From NCBI GenBank assembly GCA_031551265.1, contig JAVBNU010000079.1, forward strand, positions 1-21,923: a DNA stretch of 21,923 nt. Direction: 5' to 3'. The DNA is from JAVBNU01 sp031551265. GTDB taxonomy: Bacteria > Cyanobacteriota > Vampirovibrionia > Gastranaerophilales > Gastranaerophilaceae. Positions 1-8,005 of the stretch are shown piece by piece. Both the position numbers and the translations under genes were made by a program. The notes under the pieces are model-generated. The model made no database searches. It was not told where the DNA came from and was given only the letters and a program-made list of their open reading frames with translations. Positions within the stretch are counted from its first letter, which is position 1; each line of letters starts with the position of its first letter.

Positions 1-1
1 C

Positions 2-853
2 AGACATTTTAGCGTAAACGCGCTAACAACTGACTTTTGGGTCAAAGTGTTTTTTAACGATGAACGCAAAACTGACATGAAAATAATGATTAACCCGTTT
101 CGTGATATTGATGATTATGATTATTTCCCGGCGTTATTTTCGGATTTGTATGTTTCCTCGACACCGTTTAAAAACAACAGACTTTTGGTCGGGCAATCAA
201 GAACACCTATAGGTAAAGAAGGTGGTGAAGGGCAATATACGCTGCTTTTAGTGAATCGTTCGCAAATTGCTCGTAATTTCGGCAACATAAGAACTATAGG
301 GACACGATTAACCGGCGAGTACAAGCTCGTGGATTATGATTTAGGTTTATATGACAGCGGGCGGTATTTAAATAATATGTTTAACGGTCAAGAGTTTACC
401 GGGTGGGTTGATTTGAAGCCGTTAGGGAAAATGGATGAAAAATACGGTGAACTCAAGCTTGGCGGCGGGTTAAATGTCGGTAAGCACCACAATTCATACA
501 TGGTTGCTGGTGGTGCGATGAGTTATGAGTATAAAAAATTGCTTGTTAATTTAGAATATGCCCATGCTGATGGCTATAATGGTGTGACTCAAGGCGTTAC
601 TCAAAAATCTGCCGAAGGATTCTACAGTACTGTCGCTTACTATGTGCACCCTAAAGTACAGCTAGTCGGGCGCTACGATAATTTTGATCCCGACAAAAAC
701 ATTGGTCACAATAACATACAAGAATATACAATGGGCGTAAATTACTACGTCTTTAAACAAAAACTCAAACTAGCACTCAACTACGTCTTTAGAAACAATC
801 AATCCGGCCCTGACTCGAACCGTTTTATGTTAATGACGCAGTTTATACTTTGA
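2..853 (+). CDS. Outer-membrane porin (porin O/P-like beta-barrel), 5' truncated
   Basis: The frame is open from the first bases of the window, so the true start lies upstream; 283 residues are visible. The GTG at 47 is in frame but is not a convincing start, because the residues before it read as part of the same barrel. The protein is made of alternating short strands rich in Tyr, Gly, Asn and Lys (for example YEYKKLLVNLEYAHADGYN and VQLVGRYDNFDP), with no helical segments, and ends in a terminal strand with a hydrophobic last residue (MTQFIL). That is the usual signal of an outer-membrane barrel. The pattern resembles phosphate-selective porin O/P type proteins, which let small anions or general solutes through the outer membrane. 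The substrate cannot be told from sequence. It converges on the mdaB-like gene. Confidence 0.75.
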   Translation, partial: RHFSVNALTTDFWVKVFFNDERKTDMKIMINPFRDIDDYDYFPALFSDLYVSSTPFKNNRLLVGQSRTPIGKEGGEGQYTLLLVNRSQIARNFGNIRTIGTRLTGEYKLVDYDLGLYDSGRYLNNMFNGQEFTGWVDLKPLGKMDEKYGELKLGGGLNVGKHHNSYMVAGGAMSYEYKKLLVNLEYAHADGYNGVTQGVTQKSAEGFYSTVAYYVHPKVQLVGRYDNFDPDKNIGHNNIQEYTMGVNYYVFKQKLKLALNYVFRNNQSGPDSNRFMLMTQFIL

Positions 854-885
854 TTTTAAAAGTAACAAAGAATAAATATGATAAG

Positions 886-955
886 ACTTTGCGTCATGCT
901 GAAGCGCCAAAAAATGCGTTTTGCTTTTAGACGCTTGTGTTCAGGATCTGTCGAA
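886..955. repeat. Degenerate palindromic intergenic repeat
   Basis: The stretch reads TTTGCGTCATGCTGAAGCG, an A/T-rich middle, then CGCTTGTGTTCAGGATCTG. GCTGAAGCG near the left end pairs imperfectly with CGCTTGTGTTCAG near the right end. The first 14 bases (886-899) recur as an exact reverse complement at 3002-3015 in another intergenic gap of this window. The form is that of dispersed non-coding palindromes; copy number elsewhere is unknown. Confidence 0.4.
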
Positions 956-963
956 TAAATGTT

Positions 964-1003
964 TCAGGGTGGCAATTGTATTATTGCAATTCTAAAACCC
1001 TGA
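964..1003. terminator. Inverted repeat at convergent gene ends, possible terminator
   Basis: TCAGGGT (964-970) pairs with ACCCTGA (997-1003), with a second short inverted pair GCAAT/ATTGC inside. The right arm includes the last codons and stop of the mdaB-like gene, so the hairpin would form at the 3' end of that minus-strand transcript and downstream of the porin transcript. There is no clear T-run on either side, so terminator function is only suggested by position. Confidence 0.35.
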
Positions 1004-1546
1004 CAATACATTGGTTTTAATGTGGGCGTCAAGTTCTTGTTTGAATTTTTCAATATTAGGATTTTTAACTACATCGTGGATGGAAAATGTTTTAATTTTT
1101 GTCATACCACAAAACTCTTGCAACTTATGCAGTGCTATGATTATGTCATCTACGTCACGGCCGTCAAAAAATCCACGACTCCCCTGGAATGCTTCACATG
1201 GTGAGTTCCACGTCAAAGAATACATATAGCGTTTACCGGTTAAAAGTCCGCCTTCACCATATCCTGCCGAGCCTTGATAAAAAACACCGTACTGATAAAC
1301 TTCATCAATATATTTTTTCAACAGCCATGGCACAGAAAACCAGTTAACAGGTGTTTGGAAAATAATTAAATTTGCCCACAAAAATTTATCTATTTCTTCT
1401 TGTACGTCGTATCCTTGCTCTACAATTGTTGTTTTGATTTCGTTATTAGGGCTTACAAGACGAATAATTTCGTCAAACATTGTCATATTTAATTTGCCCT
1501 GCGCAAAAGGATAAAATTTGTGACCGTTAATAACTAAAATATTCAT
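992..1546 (-). CDS. mdaB: MdaB-like NAD(P)H:quinone oxidoreductase
   Basis: This 184-residue flavodoxin-fold protein closely follows E. coli MdaB. It has the N-terminal ILVINGHKF strand-loop that binds the flavin phosphate, FLWANLIIFQTPVNWFSVPW in the middle, KKYIDEV, and GKRYMYSLTWNSPCEAF near residues 104-120. MdaB-type enzymes are cytoplasmic FAD proteins that reduce quinones by two electrons using NADPH, which limits semiquinone and oxidative stress. The start has a good ribosome site (AAGGAG just upstream of the ATG at 1546). It lies 18 bp downstream of the carbonic anhydrase gene on the same strand, so the two probably share a transcript. Family assignment is firm; the physiological quinone is not known. 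Confidence 0.88.
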   Translation of the reverse strand: MNILVINGHKFYPFAQGKLNMTMFDEIIRLVSPNNEIKTTIVEQGYDVQEEIDKFLWANLIIFQTPVNWFSVPWLLKKYIDEVYQYGVFYQGSAGYGEGGLLTGKRYMYSLTWNSPCEAFQGSRGFFDGRDVDDIIIALHKLQEFCGMTKIKTFSIHDVVKNPNIEKFKQELDAHIKTNVLSGF

Positions 1547-1564
1547 AGTAACTCCTTCTTGTTG

Positions 1565-2194
1565 TTATACTAATTCAACCAAGCCGGTTTCAAAGCTAAA
1601 ATGTACAGCTACGATAGATAATTTTTGTTCTCTTACAGCCATACGAATAATTTTCGAGCGTTCTATAATTTGTTTTTTTAGTGAGCGAGTATGTGATTTT
1701 GTTATTTCGTTGTCGTGTTTATCAAAATGTTCTTCTAAAACACAATTAATTGAATGCATTAATGACGAATATTTACCATCACCTTCGTAAAGATTGTCTT
1801 TCGCATGTTTTATTGCGCCACAACTATCATGCCCCATCAAAACCATAAGCGGTGTATCAAACTTAGCTACAGGGAATTCAAGACTTTCAAGTATATCGAA
1901 ACTCAGACCTGTTGTGCCTCCTGCGGTTCTTACGACGAATAAATCTCCAAAGCCGCAATCAAAGATTAATGCAGGTATTACGCGAGCGTCTGAGCAGCTC
2001 AGTATTATTGCTTTTGGGCATTGATAATTCGCTTGTTTTCTTAATGATTCAAGATCTCGATGGTTGCAAGCTGTGACTCCGTTAATGAAATTTTTATTTC
2101 CATTTAACAATTTCTCCAATTCAGTTTTAGCTGCCGGAATTATCTCATCTATCAACTCACTATTGTTTTTTGGCACCTTTGTATCGTTATCCAT
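1565..2194 (-). CDS. Beta-class carbonic anhydrase
   Basis: The 209-residue product carries the complete beta-carbonic anhydrase zinc site: CSDAR (Cys67, Asp69, Arg71) and GHDSCGA (His122, Cys125), with the conserved FVVRTAGG strand after the first motif. The enzyme interconverts CO2 and bicarbonate in the cytoplasm, supplying bicarbonate for carboxylation reactions and helping pH balance. The N-terminal region (about 1-58) is helical, as in other bacterial members. It is the first gene of a minus-strand pair with the mdaB-like gene. A promoter-like pair lies just upstream (2229-2257). The Shine-Dalgarno is weak (GGGGA about 10 bases before ATG). It is divergent from msrA. Confidence 0.92.
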   Translation of the reverse strand: MDNDTKVPKNNSELIDEIIPAAKTELEKLLNGNKNFINGVTACNHRDLESLRKQANYQCPKAIILSCSDARVIPALIFDCGFGDLFVVRTAGGTTGLSFDILESLEFPVAKFDTPLMVLMGHDSCGAIKHAKDNLYEGDGKYSSLMHSINCVLEEHFDKHDNEITKSHTRSLKKQIIERSKIIRMAVREQKLSIVAVHFSFETGLVELV

Positions 2195-2228
2195 GTCGGT
2201 CGTTCCCCAATTTTGGCGTCTATCTCTA

Positions 2229-2257
2229 ATTTTATCAAAATATTTTTTATTTTACAA
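2229..2257 (-). promoter_or_regulatory. Predicted sigma70-type promoter for the carbonic anhydrase-mdaB pair
   Basis: On the minus strand TTGTAA (2252-2257) and TAAAAT (2229-2234) are separated by exactly 17 bases. The start point would fall near 2222, giving a leader of roughly 28 bases before the ATG at 2194. Two of twelve hexamer positions differ from consensus. Confidence 0.55.
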
Positions 2258-2341
2258 TCTAAACTATCCGAGTTACCGACTGAGGGATGTACTTTAAAAT
2301 ATTGTTGTAATAATCTAAGAATTATTTTAAATGGAGTTTAT

Positions 2342-2866
2342 ATGAGCAACGAACTTGATGCATGTGACAAAATAATTTATTTAGCAGGTGGCTGTTTTTG
2401 GGGTGTTGAAGCATATTTTGCCGGAATATATGGGGTTACTGATACTGAAGCAGGTTATGCTAACGGTAATATAGAAAATCCGACTTATAAACAGGTTACG
2501 ACAGGTACTACCGGCTTTGCGGAAACAGTAGAAGTTATTTATAACCCCGGTGTTATCTCTTTGCGTGACATACTTTTACATTATTTTAATATTATCGATC
2601 CGACTGCTATGAATCAGCAGGGCAATGATAAAGGTACTCAGTATAGAACAGGTATTTATTATGTTGATGACGAGGACAAGGATATAATCAAAGATGTCAT
2701 TAATCATGAGGCTAAAAACTACACTGAGCCAATTGTTGTTGAAGTTAAAAGACTAAAAAACTTTTATCCGGCTGAAGAATATCACCAAAAATATTTGGAT
2801 AAAAATCCAGATGGATATTGCCATATCGACTTGTCAAAGCGTGATAAAACAAATGATTCTAATTGA
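2342..2866 (+). CDS. msrA: Peptide methionine sulfoxide reductase MsrA
   Basis: The 174-residue product begins YLAGGCFWGVEAYF, the MsrA signature with catalytic Cys18 in GCFWG. Further family features are the TEAGYANG segment, NPTYKQVTTGTTGFAE, the DPTAMNQQGNDKGTQYRTG block and the C-terminal PAEEYHQKYLDKNP. A second cysteine in GYCHIDL near the C terminus is well placed as the resolving cysteine. The enzyme reduces the S-epimer of methionine sulfoxide in oxidised proteins, using thioredoxin. The frame is open further upstream, but the ATG at 2342 is preferred because GGAG (2333-2336) sits five bases before it and the family's N terminus starts here. No MsrB domain follows. Confidence 0.95.
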   Translation: MSNELDACDKIIYLAGGCFWGVEAYFAGIYGVTDTEAGYANGNIENPTYKQVTTGTTGFAETVEVIYNPGVISLRDILLHYFNIIDPTAMNQQGNDKGTQYRTGIYYVDDEDKDIIKDVINHEAKNYTEPIVVEVKRLKNFYPAEEYHQKYLDKNPDGYCHIDLSKRDKTNDSN

Positions 2867-2886
2867 AAATGCAATATCAAAGTAGC

Positions 2887-3009
2887 CGTCACTCCGCGAC
2901 ATGAAGCACTGAATTATACTTGTATCGTGAATAAGCGGAGTATCATGCTATGATATGCCACTTACGTTCGTATCACGAGTTCCCCGATGCTCATCGTCGT
3001 GGCATGACG
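2887..3009. repeat. Multi-stem inverted-repeat element between msrA and the basic small protein gene
   Basis: Four complementary pairs nest in this 123-bp stretch: CGTCA (2887-2891) with TGACG (3005-3009) as outer ends; ACTCCGC (2891-2897) with GCGGAGT (2935-2941); TATCAT (2941-2946) with ATGATA (2950-2955); and ATGCCAC (2955-2961) with GTGGCAT (2999-3005). Together they could draw a closed three-arm structure, with adjacent arms sharing single bases. No open frame of interest crosses it. It may be a structured RNA, or a small non-autonomous repeat such as a MITE. The flanking 2867-2886 and 3016-3165 hold nothing else I can support beyond A/T-rich sequence. Confidence 0.5.
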
Positions 3010-3165
3010 CAAAGTGCTATATTTCTAATTAGAACTCATGCCGATAGGTGATATTAATTTTTGTTACAAAAAGTCTTTTTCAAGTAAATATTTTTCCATG
3101 ATTTTTGTTTATAAAAATATACATATTATTTAAAACGCTAACTAGGAAAAATAGGAGGAAAAGAA

Positions 3166-3363
3166 ATGAATCATGTTTCACATCGCACGCCTGTGCGTAA
3201 TGCAGTTCGACATGTTGCAGGCAGAATTGCGAGAGGCACTCGCATTGTTGCAGAAAACACAGCACTTGAAATTAAAGGATTTGCACAAGGTGGGATACGC
3301 GGCGCTATAAAAGCTACGGAAGGCCGTCCAAAGCCACTCAAGCAGCCATTCAGCAGATATTAA
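3166..3363 (+). CDS. Small highly basic protein of unknown function
   Basis: I do not recognise a family. The 65-residue product is rich in Arg, Lys and His with few acidic residues, has no membrane segment or signal peptide, and contains short Ala/Gly-rich stretches between basic clusters (HRTPVRNAVRHVAGRIARG, GFAQGGIRGAIK). This composition fits a nucleic-acid- or membrane-surface-binding small protein, but that is inference. It is likely a real, well expressed gene: a near-perfect ribosome site (AGGAGG, eight bases before ATG) precedes it and a perfect terminator follows 15 bases after the stop. The reverse-strand frame across it is a shadow. Confidence 0.75.
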   Translation: MNHVSHRTPVRNAVRHVAGRIARGTRIVAENTALEIKGFAQGGIRGAIKATEGRPKPLKQPFSRY

Positions 3364-3378
3364 TATTTATTATCTTTA

Positions 3379-3419
3379 ATTAAAAGAAGGGAAGTAATAT
3401 TTACTTCCCTTCTTTTAAT
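3379..3419. terminator. Bidirectional rho-independent terminator
   Basis: This is a perfect inverted repeat with 19-base arms (3379-3397 and 3401-3419) around a 3-base loop. Each arm has a G/C-richer core (GAAGGGAAG / CTTCCCTTC) flanked by A or T tracts, so it can terminate transcripts from both directions. The right arm contains the stop codon of the minus-strand permease gene (3415-3417), so it closes both the small basic gene and the efflux operon. Confidence 0.92.
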
Positions 3420-4515
3420 CTAAATTCCGTTTAAATGCTCTTGTCGCGAGTGTCAAAGTTATTATTGAAATAATGATAATCGGAACTAAATTCCACATTA
3501 CGTCTTCAAATGGCATCTTTTTTAAAAATAATCCGTTGGTTATTGTTATAAAAAACCGCACCGGGTTTATGTACGTGAGATACTGCACAAAAATCGGCAT
3601 ATTATCAACAGGTGAAAGATACCCTGACAGCAAAACCGCCGGCATGTTGAAAGTAAAGACTAATAAAATCGCCTGCTGTTGAGTTTTGCAAATTGACGAA
3701 ATATAAAGCCCGACACCAACTATAGCTAGCAATGATAAAATCATTGAGAACAAAAATACAAAAATATTTCCTACAAATGGTAATTTAAAAAATATAATTG
3801 CTAAAACTGTCATAAAACAAGTTAATAGTACAGATATAACAAGGGGTGGAACAGTTTTGCCTATCAGGATTTCAACAGGGCTTAGCGGCGATACAATGAG
3901 CTGCTCAAATGTACCTAACTCCCGTTCTTTTGCGATGGATAAAGCTGTCAAAAGCAGTGTTACGATGAGCGCTAATATTGCTATCATCGAAACTAAAGTA
4001 TACCAAATGTATTCCAAGTTCGGATTGAACCAATTACGTGGTACGAGATTTACCTGAGCTCCCTTGTTTGGGTTTATTTCGTTCTCGTAAGCAGCAATTA
4101 TTTGCGTCGCATAACCTCCTGCAATTCCTGCTGAGTTTGTCTGGCGCCCGTCTACAATAACCTGTACTTGTGTTTGTCTTTTTGCATTTATATTTTTTGC
4201 AAAGTCATTATTAATATCCATGCCTATCAACACTCTTTGGTTATTGACCATTCGAGTGAGTTGTTGTGTATTTTCAACCTTATAAATATGTCTGAACCAG
4301 CGTGAATCCTGAAATCTTGAAATAAGCTCTCTGGATTCATACGTGTTACTTCTGTCCACCACAGCCATGTCGATATTTTTAACTTCCATTGTCGCTGCGT
4401 GTGCGAAAATAATCAATTGCAACAGTGGAGGCATAATTATCATCAAACGGCTTTTTGGGTCTCGCCAAATGCTTAGAAACTCTTTGATTATAAGGTTAAA
4501 TATACGTGTCCACAT
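3415..4515 (-). CDS. ybhR: ABC-2 type efflux permease, YbhR-like
   Basis: The 366-residue product aligns well by eye with E. coli YbhR: an N-terminal cytoplasmic helix ending in RDPKSR, one membrane helix (about 22-42), an extracytoplasmic domain with DGRQTNSAGIAGGYATQI and RNWFNPNLEYIWY, then five or six membrane helices. The conserved loop KERELGTFEQLIVSPLSPVEILIGK and the motif MPAVLLSGYLSPVDNMP are present. It is one half of the membrane channel that works with the YbhS-like protein and the double ATPase to extrude substrates, probably drugs or other amphiphiles. It is the last gene of the operon, one base after the stop of the ybhS-like gene. Confidence 0.88.
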   Translation of the reverse strand: MWTRIFNLIIKEFLSIWRDPKSRLMIIMPPLLQLIIFAHAATMEVKNIDMAVVDRSNTYESRELISRFQDSRWFRHIYKVENTQQLTRMVNNQRVLIGMDINNDFAKNINAKRQTQVQVIVDGRQTNSAGIAGGYATQIIAAYENEINPNKGAQVNLVPRNWFNPNLEYIWYTLVSMIAILALIVTLLLTALSIAKERELGTFEQLIVSPLSPVEILIGKTVPPLVISVLLTCFMTVLAIIFFKLPFVGNIFVFLFSMILSLLAIVGVGLYISSICKTQQQAILLVFTFNMPAVLLSGYLSPVDNMPIFVQYLTYINPVRFFITITNGLFLKKMPFEDVMWNLVPIIIISIITLTLATRAFKRNLD

Positions 4516-4516
4516 A

Positions 4517-5626
4517 CTAATCTAACCTCACGCTTGTTTTTCTGTAAATTAAAATGAATAAAAGTATGGCTAGAAGCCCTAAAAATAATGAGTTTACGAA
4601 TATAATCATTGGTATTGACCCGGCTAAAAACTCACTTTCTACGAATGCTACAAAATAGCGCGCAGGAATAAAATAAGTTATTATCTGCATTGCTTCAGGC
4701 ATTGAACTTATCGGGAACATCAAACCCGAAAGCATAAGCGCCGGCATGTAGCCTATTGCTAACGCTGCCTGTGAAGCTAAAAACTGATCTTTGAAATTTG
4801 TTGATATTAGCAGTCCTGCTCCCAGCGAAGTAAGTAAAAATAAAGCGCACACAAAAAACAAGATTAAAAAATGTCCCCTGAAAGGTACCTGAAACACGAC
4901 TATACACATAAACACGCTGAAACACATTGATAACATACCTAAAATAAAATATGGTATATATTTACCTACAATTATCTGCATTTTGGTGACACGTGTTGAG
5001 AGCAGAGCTTCCATTGTACCACGTTCCCACTCTCGTGCGACTACAAGCGCTGTAAGTAACATGCCGATAAGTGTCATTGTAATTGCGATTGAGCCGGGCA
5101 AAATAAAATGCTTACTGTTAATATCCTGATTAAACCAGTATCTCAGCTCAGTCGAAATTAATGATGGCGATTTAACCAAATACTTAAATTTACTATCGGA
5201 AAGCCATTGCGCCGGTATTACGCTTGAGTAATTCAGTACATAATTTGCCAGATTGACCTGACTTCCATCCGTAATTAGTTGTAAATCAGCCATTTCACCT
5301 CGAGACAGTTTTGTGCTGAAATCATTTGGGATTACAACCCCTCCATGCAACTTAGAGCGTACGATGTCTTTGTACATATCTTCACGTGTCTCATAGATAT
5401 ATGCATTTACATATTTGCTTTCGTCAAATGATTGCACAAGACGAGAGGTCTCAAGATCAGGATTCTCATTTTTTATTCCTATCGAAACGGTTACCGTATC
5501 CAGATTTATTCCGTACATATAAATTAAAAGCAGCATTAGCGGCAGCACAAACGCAATGATAATCGTACTCGGGTCGCGAGTGAGCTGGTAAAATTCTTTT
5601 TTTACTAATGCTCTTAATATTCTCAT
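4517..5626 (-). CDS. ybhS: ABC-2 type efflux permease, YbhS-like
   Basis: The 369-residue paralogue of the downstream permease has KKEFYQLTRDPSTI at the N terminus, one membrane helix (about 20-42), an external domain (about 43-185) with LITDGSQVNLANYV and RYWFNQDINSKH, then a membrane domain containing VVAREWERGTMEALLSTRVT and MPALMLSGLMFPISSMP. These are hallmark segments of the YbhS/YbhR/YhhJ group. It forms the heteromeric channel with the YbhR-like partner in the inner membrane. Its start overlaps the stop of the ATPase gene by four bases (ATGA), indicating coupled translation. Confidence 0.88.
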   Translation of the reverse strand: MRILRALVKKEFYQLTRDPSTIIIAFVLPLMLLLIYMYGINLDTVTVSIGIKNENPDLETSRLVQSFDESKYVNAYIYETREDMYKDIVRSKLHGGVVIPNDFSTKLSRGEMADLQLITDGSQVNLANYVLNYSSVIPAQWLSDSKFKYLVKSPSLISTELRYWFNQDINSKHFILPGSIAITMTLIGMLLTALVVAREWERGTMEALLSTRVTKMQIIVGKYIPYFILGMLSMCFSVFMCIVVFQVPFRGHFLILFFVCALFLLTSLGAGLLISTNFKDQFLASQAALAIGYMPALMLSGLMFPISSMPEAMQIITYFIPARYFVAFVESEFLAGSIPMIIFVNSLFLGLLAILLFILIYRKTSVRLD

Positions 5627-7128
5627 TGGTGAGCCTCATCATATTTTTCAATAAGTGCGATAAATGCTTCCTCCATCGTGTTCGCGTTTACACTTTGCTT
5701 AAGCTCTGCAGGTGTACCAAGTGCAATCGATTCGCCTTGGTAAAAAAGGCTTATACGGTTACAGAATTCAGCTTCATCCATAAAATGGGTTGTAATTAGT
5801 ACAGTTACGCCCTTGCTCGCAAGCGCGCGAATGTGACTCCAAAATTCACGACGTGAAATCGGGTCAACACCTGAGGTTGGCTCATCTAGGAATAAAATCG
5901 GTGGGTTGTGCATTATTGCACATGCCAGCGCAAGCCTCTGTTTGAAGCCTAAAGGTAAATCACCTGAATTTGTGTCCATATATCTTTTTAGTTCAAAAAG
6001 TTCTGCCATTTCGTTGATACGTTCAGTTTGCTCATGATTTTTGAGGCCGTATATCCCTGAAAAAAATCTTAAATTCTCAAAAACGCTTAAACTTGTGTAT
6101 AGTGAAAATTTTTGAGCCATATATCCAAGATATGAGCGTGCTAGAGTCGGATTTTCCTGAATATTTACATCCATAACTTTTGCTGTGCCTGATGTTGGTG
6201 CTGAAAGTCCGCACATCATTTTGAATGATGTCGATTTTCCCGCGCCATTCGGGCCCAAAAGTCCAAATATTTCGCCTTTTTTAATATGAAAAGTATTATT
6301 CTTTACAGCATAAAAATCACCGTATCTTTTTACTAAATCAAGGGCTTCAACAGTATATTCAATACCGTCTTTTGAAAGCTCAATTTTATCTGCAATGGTC
6401 GAGGGCTTGCGATTATACCCGCCCATCATCTCTATTACTTTGTCCTCAAATTCATCGGGATTATTGGTAACTCCTTGTGGTTCGCCTTGATAAATAATTT
6501 TCCCGTTGTTTAAAATGATTATTTTGTCAAAATTATAAGCTTCATCAAGATATGCAGTCGACCAAATTATTGAAGTGCCGCCTTGTGCAAAGTCTCTAAC
6601 CATTTTAATTAATTCACGCCGTGAAATTGGGTCAACACCCACTGACGGCTCATCCAGTACTAATAAATTCGGCTCCCCAAGCAAGCAGCACGCTAATCCC
6701 AGCTTTTGTTTCATTCCTCCCGACAATTTACCTGCCAGGCGTTCTTGAAACTTTTTTAAATTCGTCATTGTCAATAATTTGTCAAAAGTTTCTTCCTTTG
6801 TTTTTTCATCAATTTCTTTTAAATCTGCATATAAATTAAGATTCTCAATTACGCTTAAATCTTCGTAAAGCCCGAATTTTTGGGGCATATAACCAATTTT
6901 TTGATTGATTAATTCTTTTTGTGTAGTCGGATTCATTCCTAAAGTGGCAATCTCGCCCGAAGTCGGGAGTAATAAGCCAATAAGACTACGCAAAAGTGTC
7001 GTTTTACCTGCGCCATCAGGCCCGATTATGCCGGTGATAATTCCTTGCTCAATATTCAGTGTCAAATCATCTAACGCGACACTACCGGGGAATTTTCGTG
7101 TTAAATTTTTTATTTCGACACTATTCAT
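5623..7128 (-). CDS. ybhF: Double-domain ABC transporter ATPase, YbhF-like
   Basis: The 501 residues hold two fused nucleotide-binding domains. Domain 1 has Walker A GPDGAGKTT (36-44), signature LSGGMKQ (135-141) and Walker B LLVLDE (155-160), but its switch position reads STAYLDEA, with Ala192 in place of the usual His. Domain 2 has Walker A GPNGAGKST (292-300), a degenerate signature LPLGFKQ (391-397), Walker B ILFLDE (411-416) and an intact switch TTHFMDEA with His448. One composite ATP site (domain 2 Walker/His plus domain 1 LSGGMKQ) is therefore canonical and the other is degenerate, as in asymmetric transporters. It powers the YbhS/YbhR-like permease pair. It overlaps the hlyD-like gene by eight bases and lacks a clear ribosome site, so coupling is likely. 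Confidence 0.92.
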   Translation of the reverse strand: MNSVEIKNLTRKFPGSVALDDLTLNIEQGIITGIIGPDGAGKTTLLRSLIGLLLPTSGEIATLGMNPTTQKELINQKIGYMPQKFGLYEDLSVIENLNLYADLKEIDEKTKEETFDKLLTMTNLKKFQERLAGKLSGGMKQKLGLACCLLGEPNLLVLDEPSVGVDPISRRELIKMVRDFAQGGTSIIWSTAYLDEAYNFDKIIILNNGKIIYQGEPQGVTNNPDEFEDKVIEMMGGYNRKPSTIADKIELSKDGIEYTVEALDLVKRYGDFYAVKNNTFHIKKGEIFGLLGPNGAGKSTSFKMMCGLSAPTSGTAKVMDVNIQENPTLARSYLGYMAQKFSLYTSLSVFENLRFFSGIYGLKNHEQTERINEMAELFELKRYMDTNSGDLPLGFKQRLALACAIMHNPPILFLDEPTSGVDPISRREFWSHIRALASKGVTVLITTHFMDEAEFCNRISLFYQGESIALGTPAELKQSVNANTMEEAFIALIEKYDEAHQ

Positions 7129-8005
7129 TATATTTTTCTTTTAAAGTTTCATCTACTTCGGTTTCTTTGAGGTTAATTTTAACGGTTGTAGGCATTCCCT
7201 GACGCAAATATCTGTCAACTTCATACACGTATACCCTTATTCTGTATACTAAATCGGTTCTTAAGTCGGTTGTTTGAACTGTTTTTGGTGTAAATTCAGC
7301 AACAGGCGAAATATAGCCTATCCAGCCTTCATATTCTCTGTGTTTACCGGTTTCTGGGTCAATACTGTCAGTCAAAACTTTTGCCTTCATTCCATATTTA
7401 ATATTACCAAGGGCTGTTTCGGGTATATATGTTCGTACCCAAATTGGCTGTGTTAAAGTAATCGTGTATACTGCGCCTCCAGGCGTGACAACAGCGCCTT
7501 CTTCTTGTACACGTGTTGTTACCACTCCGTCATTTGGTGCGTAAATTTTTGTATTGTCATAATCGTCTTTGGCTGAAACACTCTGTTGAATTGAACTTTC
7601 CAGTTGCGCTTGTGCTTCATTCATTCTTGTGTATAAATTATCGCATTCTACTTGAGAAGTTGTATTCTCTCGGCATAAAGGAACATTACGCTCATATTCG
7701 GTTTTTGAGTTTATGCTTGCTGATTTGTCGAGCGCTACTTGCGCTACCGATTTTTCGTAAGCTGCTTTGAACGGAATATCGTCCATGAGCGCCATTAATT
7801 GACCTTTTTTGACGTAGTCGCCTTCTTCGTTAAATAGTTTTATCAATCGGCCTTGAATTCTGAAGCCTAAATCAACCTGACGTATCTCTACGTTGCCGTA
7901 TAGCGTTAATTCGTTGCGATCCTTTTTAGGCACAAAAATTAAGTATAAAATCGACGCTATTAGTATTATCAAGATGAAAATAACAGCCATTTTCTTCTTT
8001 TTCAT
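7121..8005 (-). CDS. ybhG: HlyD/YbhG-family periplasmic adaptor protein
   Basis: The 294-residue product has a positively charged N terminus followed by one membrane helix (about 6-26), which anchors it in the inner membrane. Next come a first lipoyl half (GFRIQGRLIKLFNEEGDYVKKGQLM, shown here only by its character, about 48-72), a helical hairpin (about 76-150) rich in Gln, Ala and Ser that should contact the outer-membrane channel, the second lipoyl half (KIYAPNDGVVTTRVQEEG) and beta-barrel and membrane-proximal parts. It bridges the inner-membrane ABC pump to the TolC-like channel. A strong AGGAGG ribosome site lies inside the end of the tolC-like gene, whose stop overlaps this ATG by one base. 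Confidence 0.9.
   Translation of the reverse strand: MKKKKMAVIFILIILIASILYLIFVPKKDRNELTLYGNVEIRQVDLGFRIQGRLIKLFNEEGDYVKKGQLMALMDDIPFKAAYEKSVAQVALDKSASINSKTEYERNVPLCRENTTSQVECDNLYTRMNEAQAQLESSIQQSVSAKDDYDNTKIYAPNDGVVTTRVQEEGAVVTPGGAVYTITLTQPIWVRTYIPETALGNIKYGMKAKVLTDSIDPETGKHREYEGWIGYISPVAEFTPKTVQTTDLRTDLVYRIRVYVYEVDRYLRQGMPTTVKINLKETEVDETLKEKYNE

Noticed and set aside
2213..2341. Upstream extension of msrA
   Set aside because: The in-frame codons before 2342 overlap the divergent promoter region and lack a ribosome site, while ATG 2342 has GGAG at good spacing.
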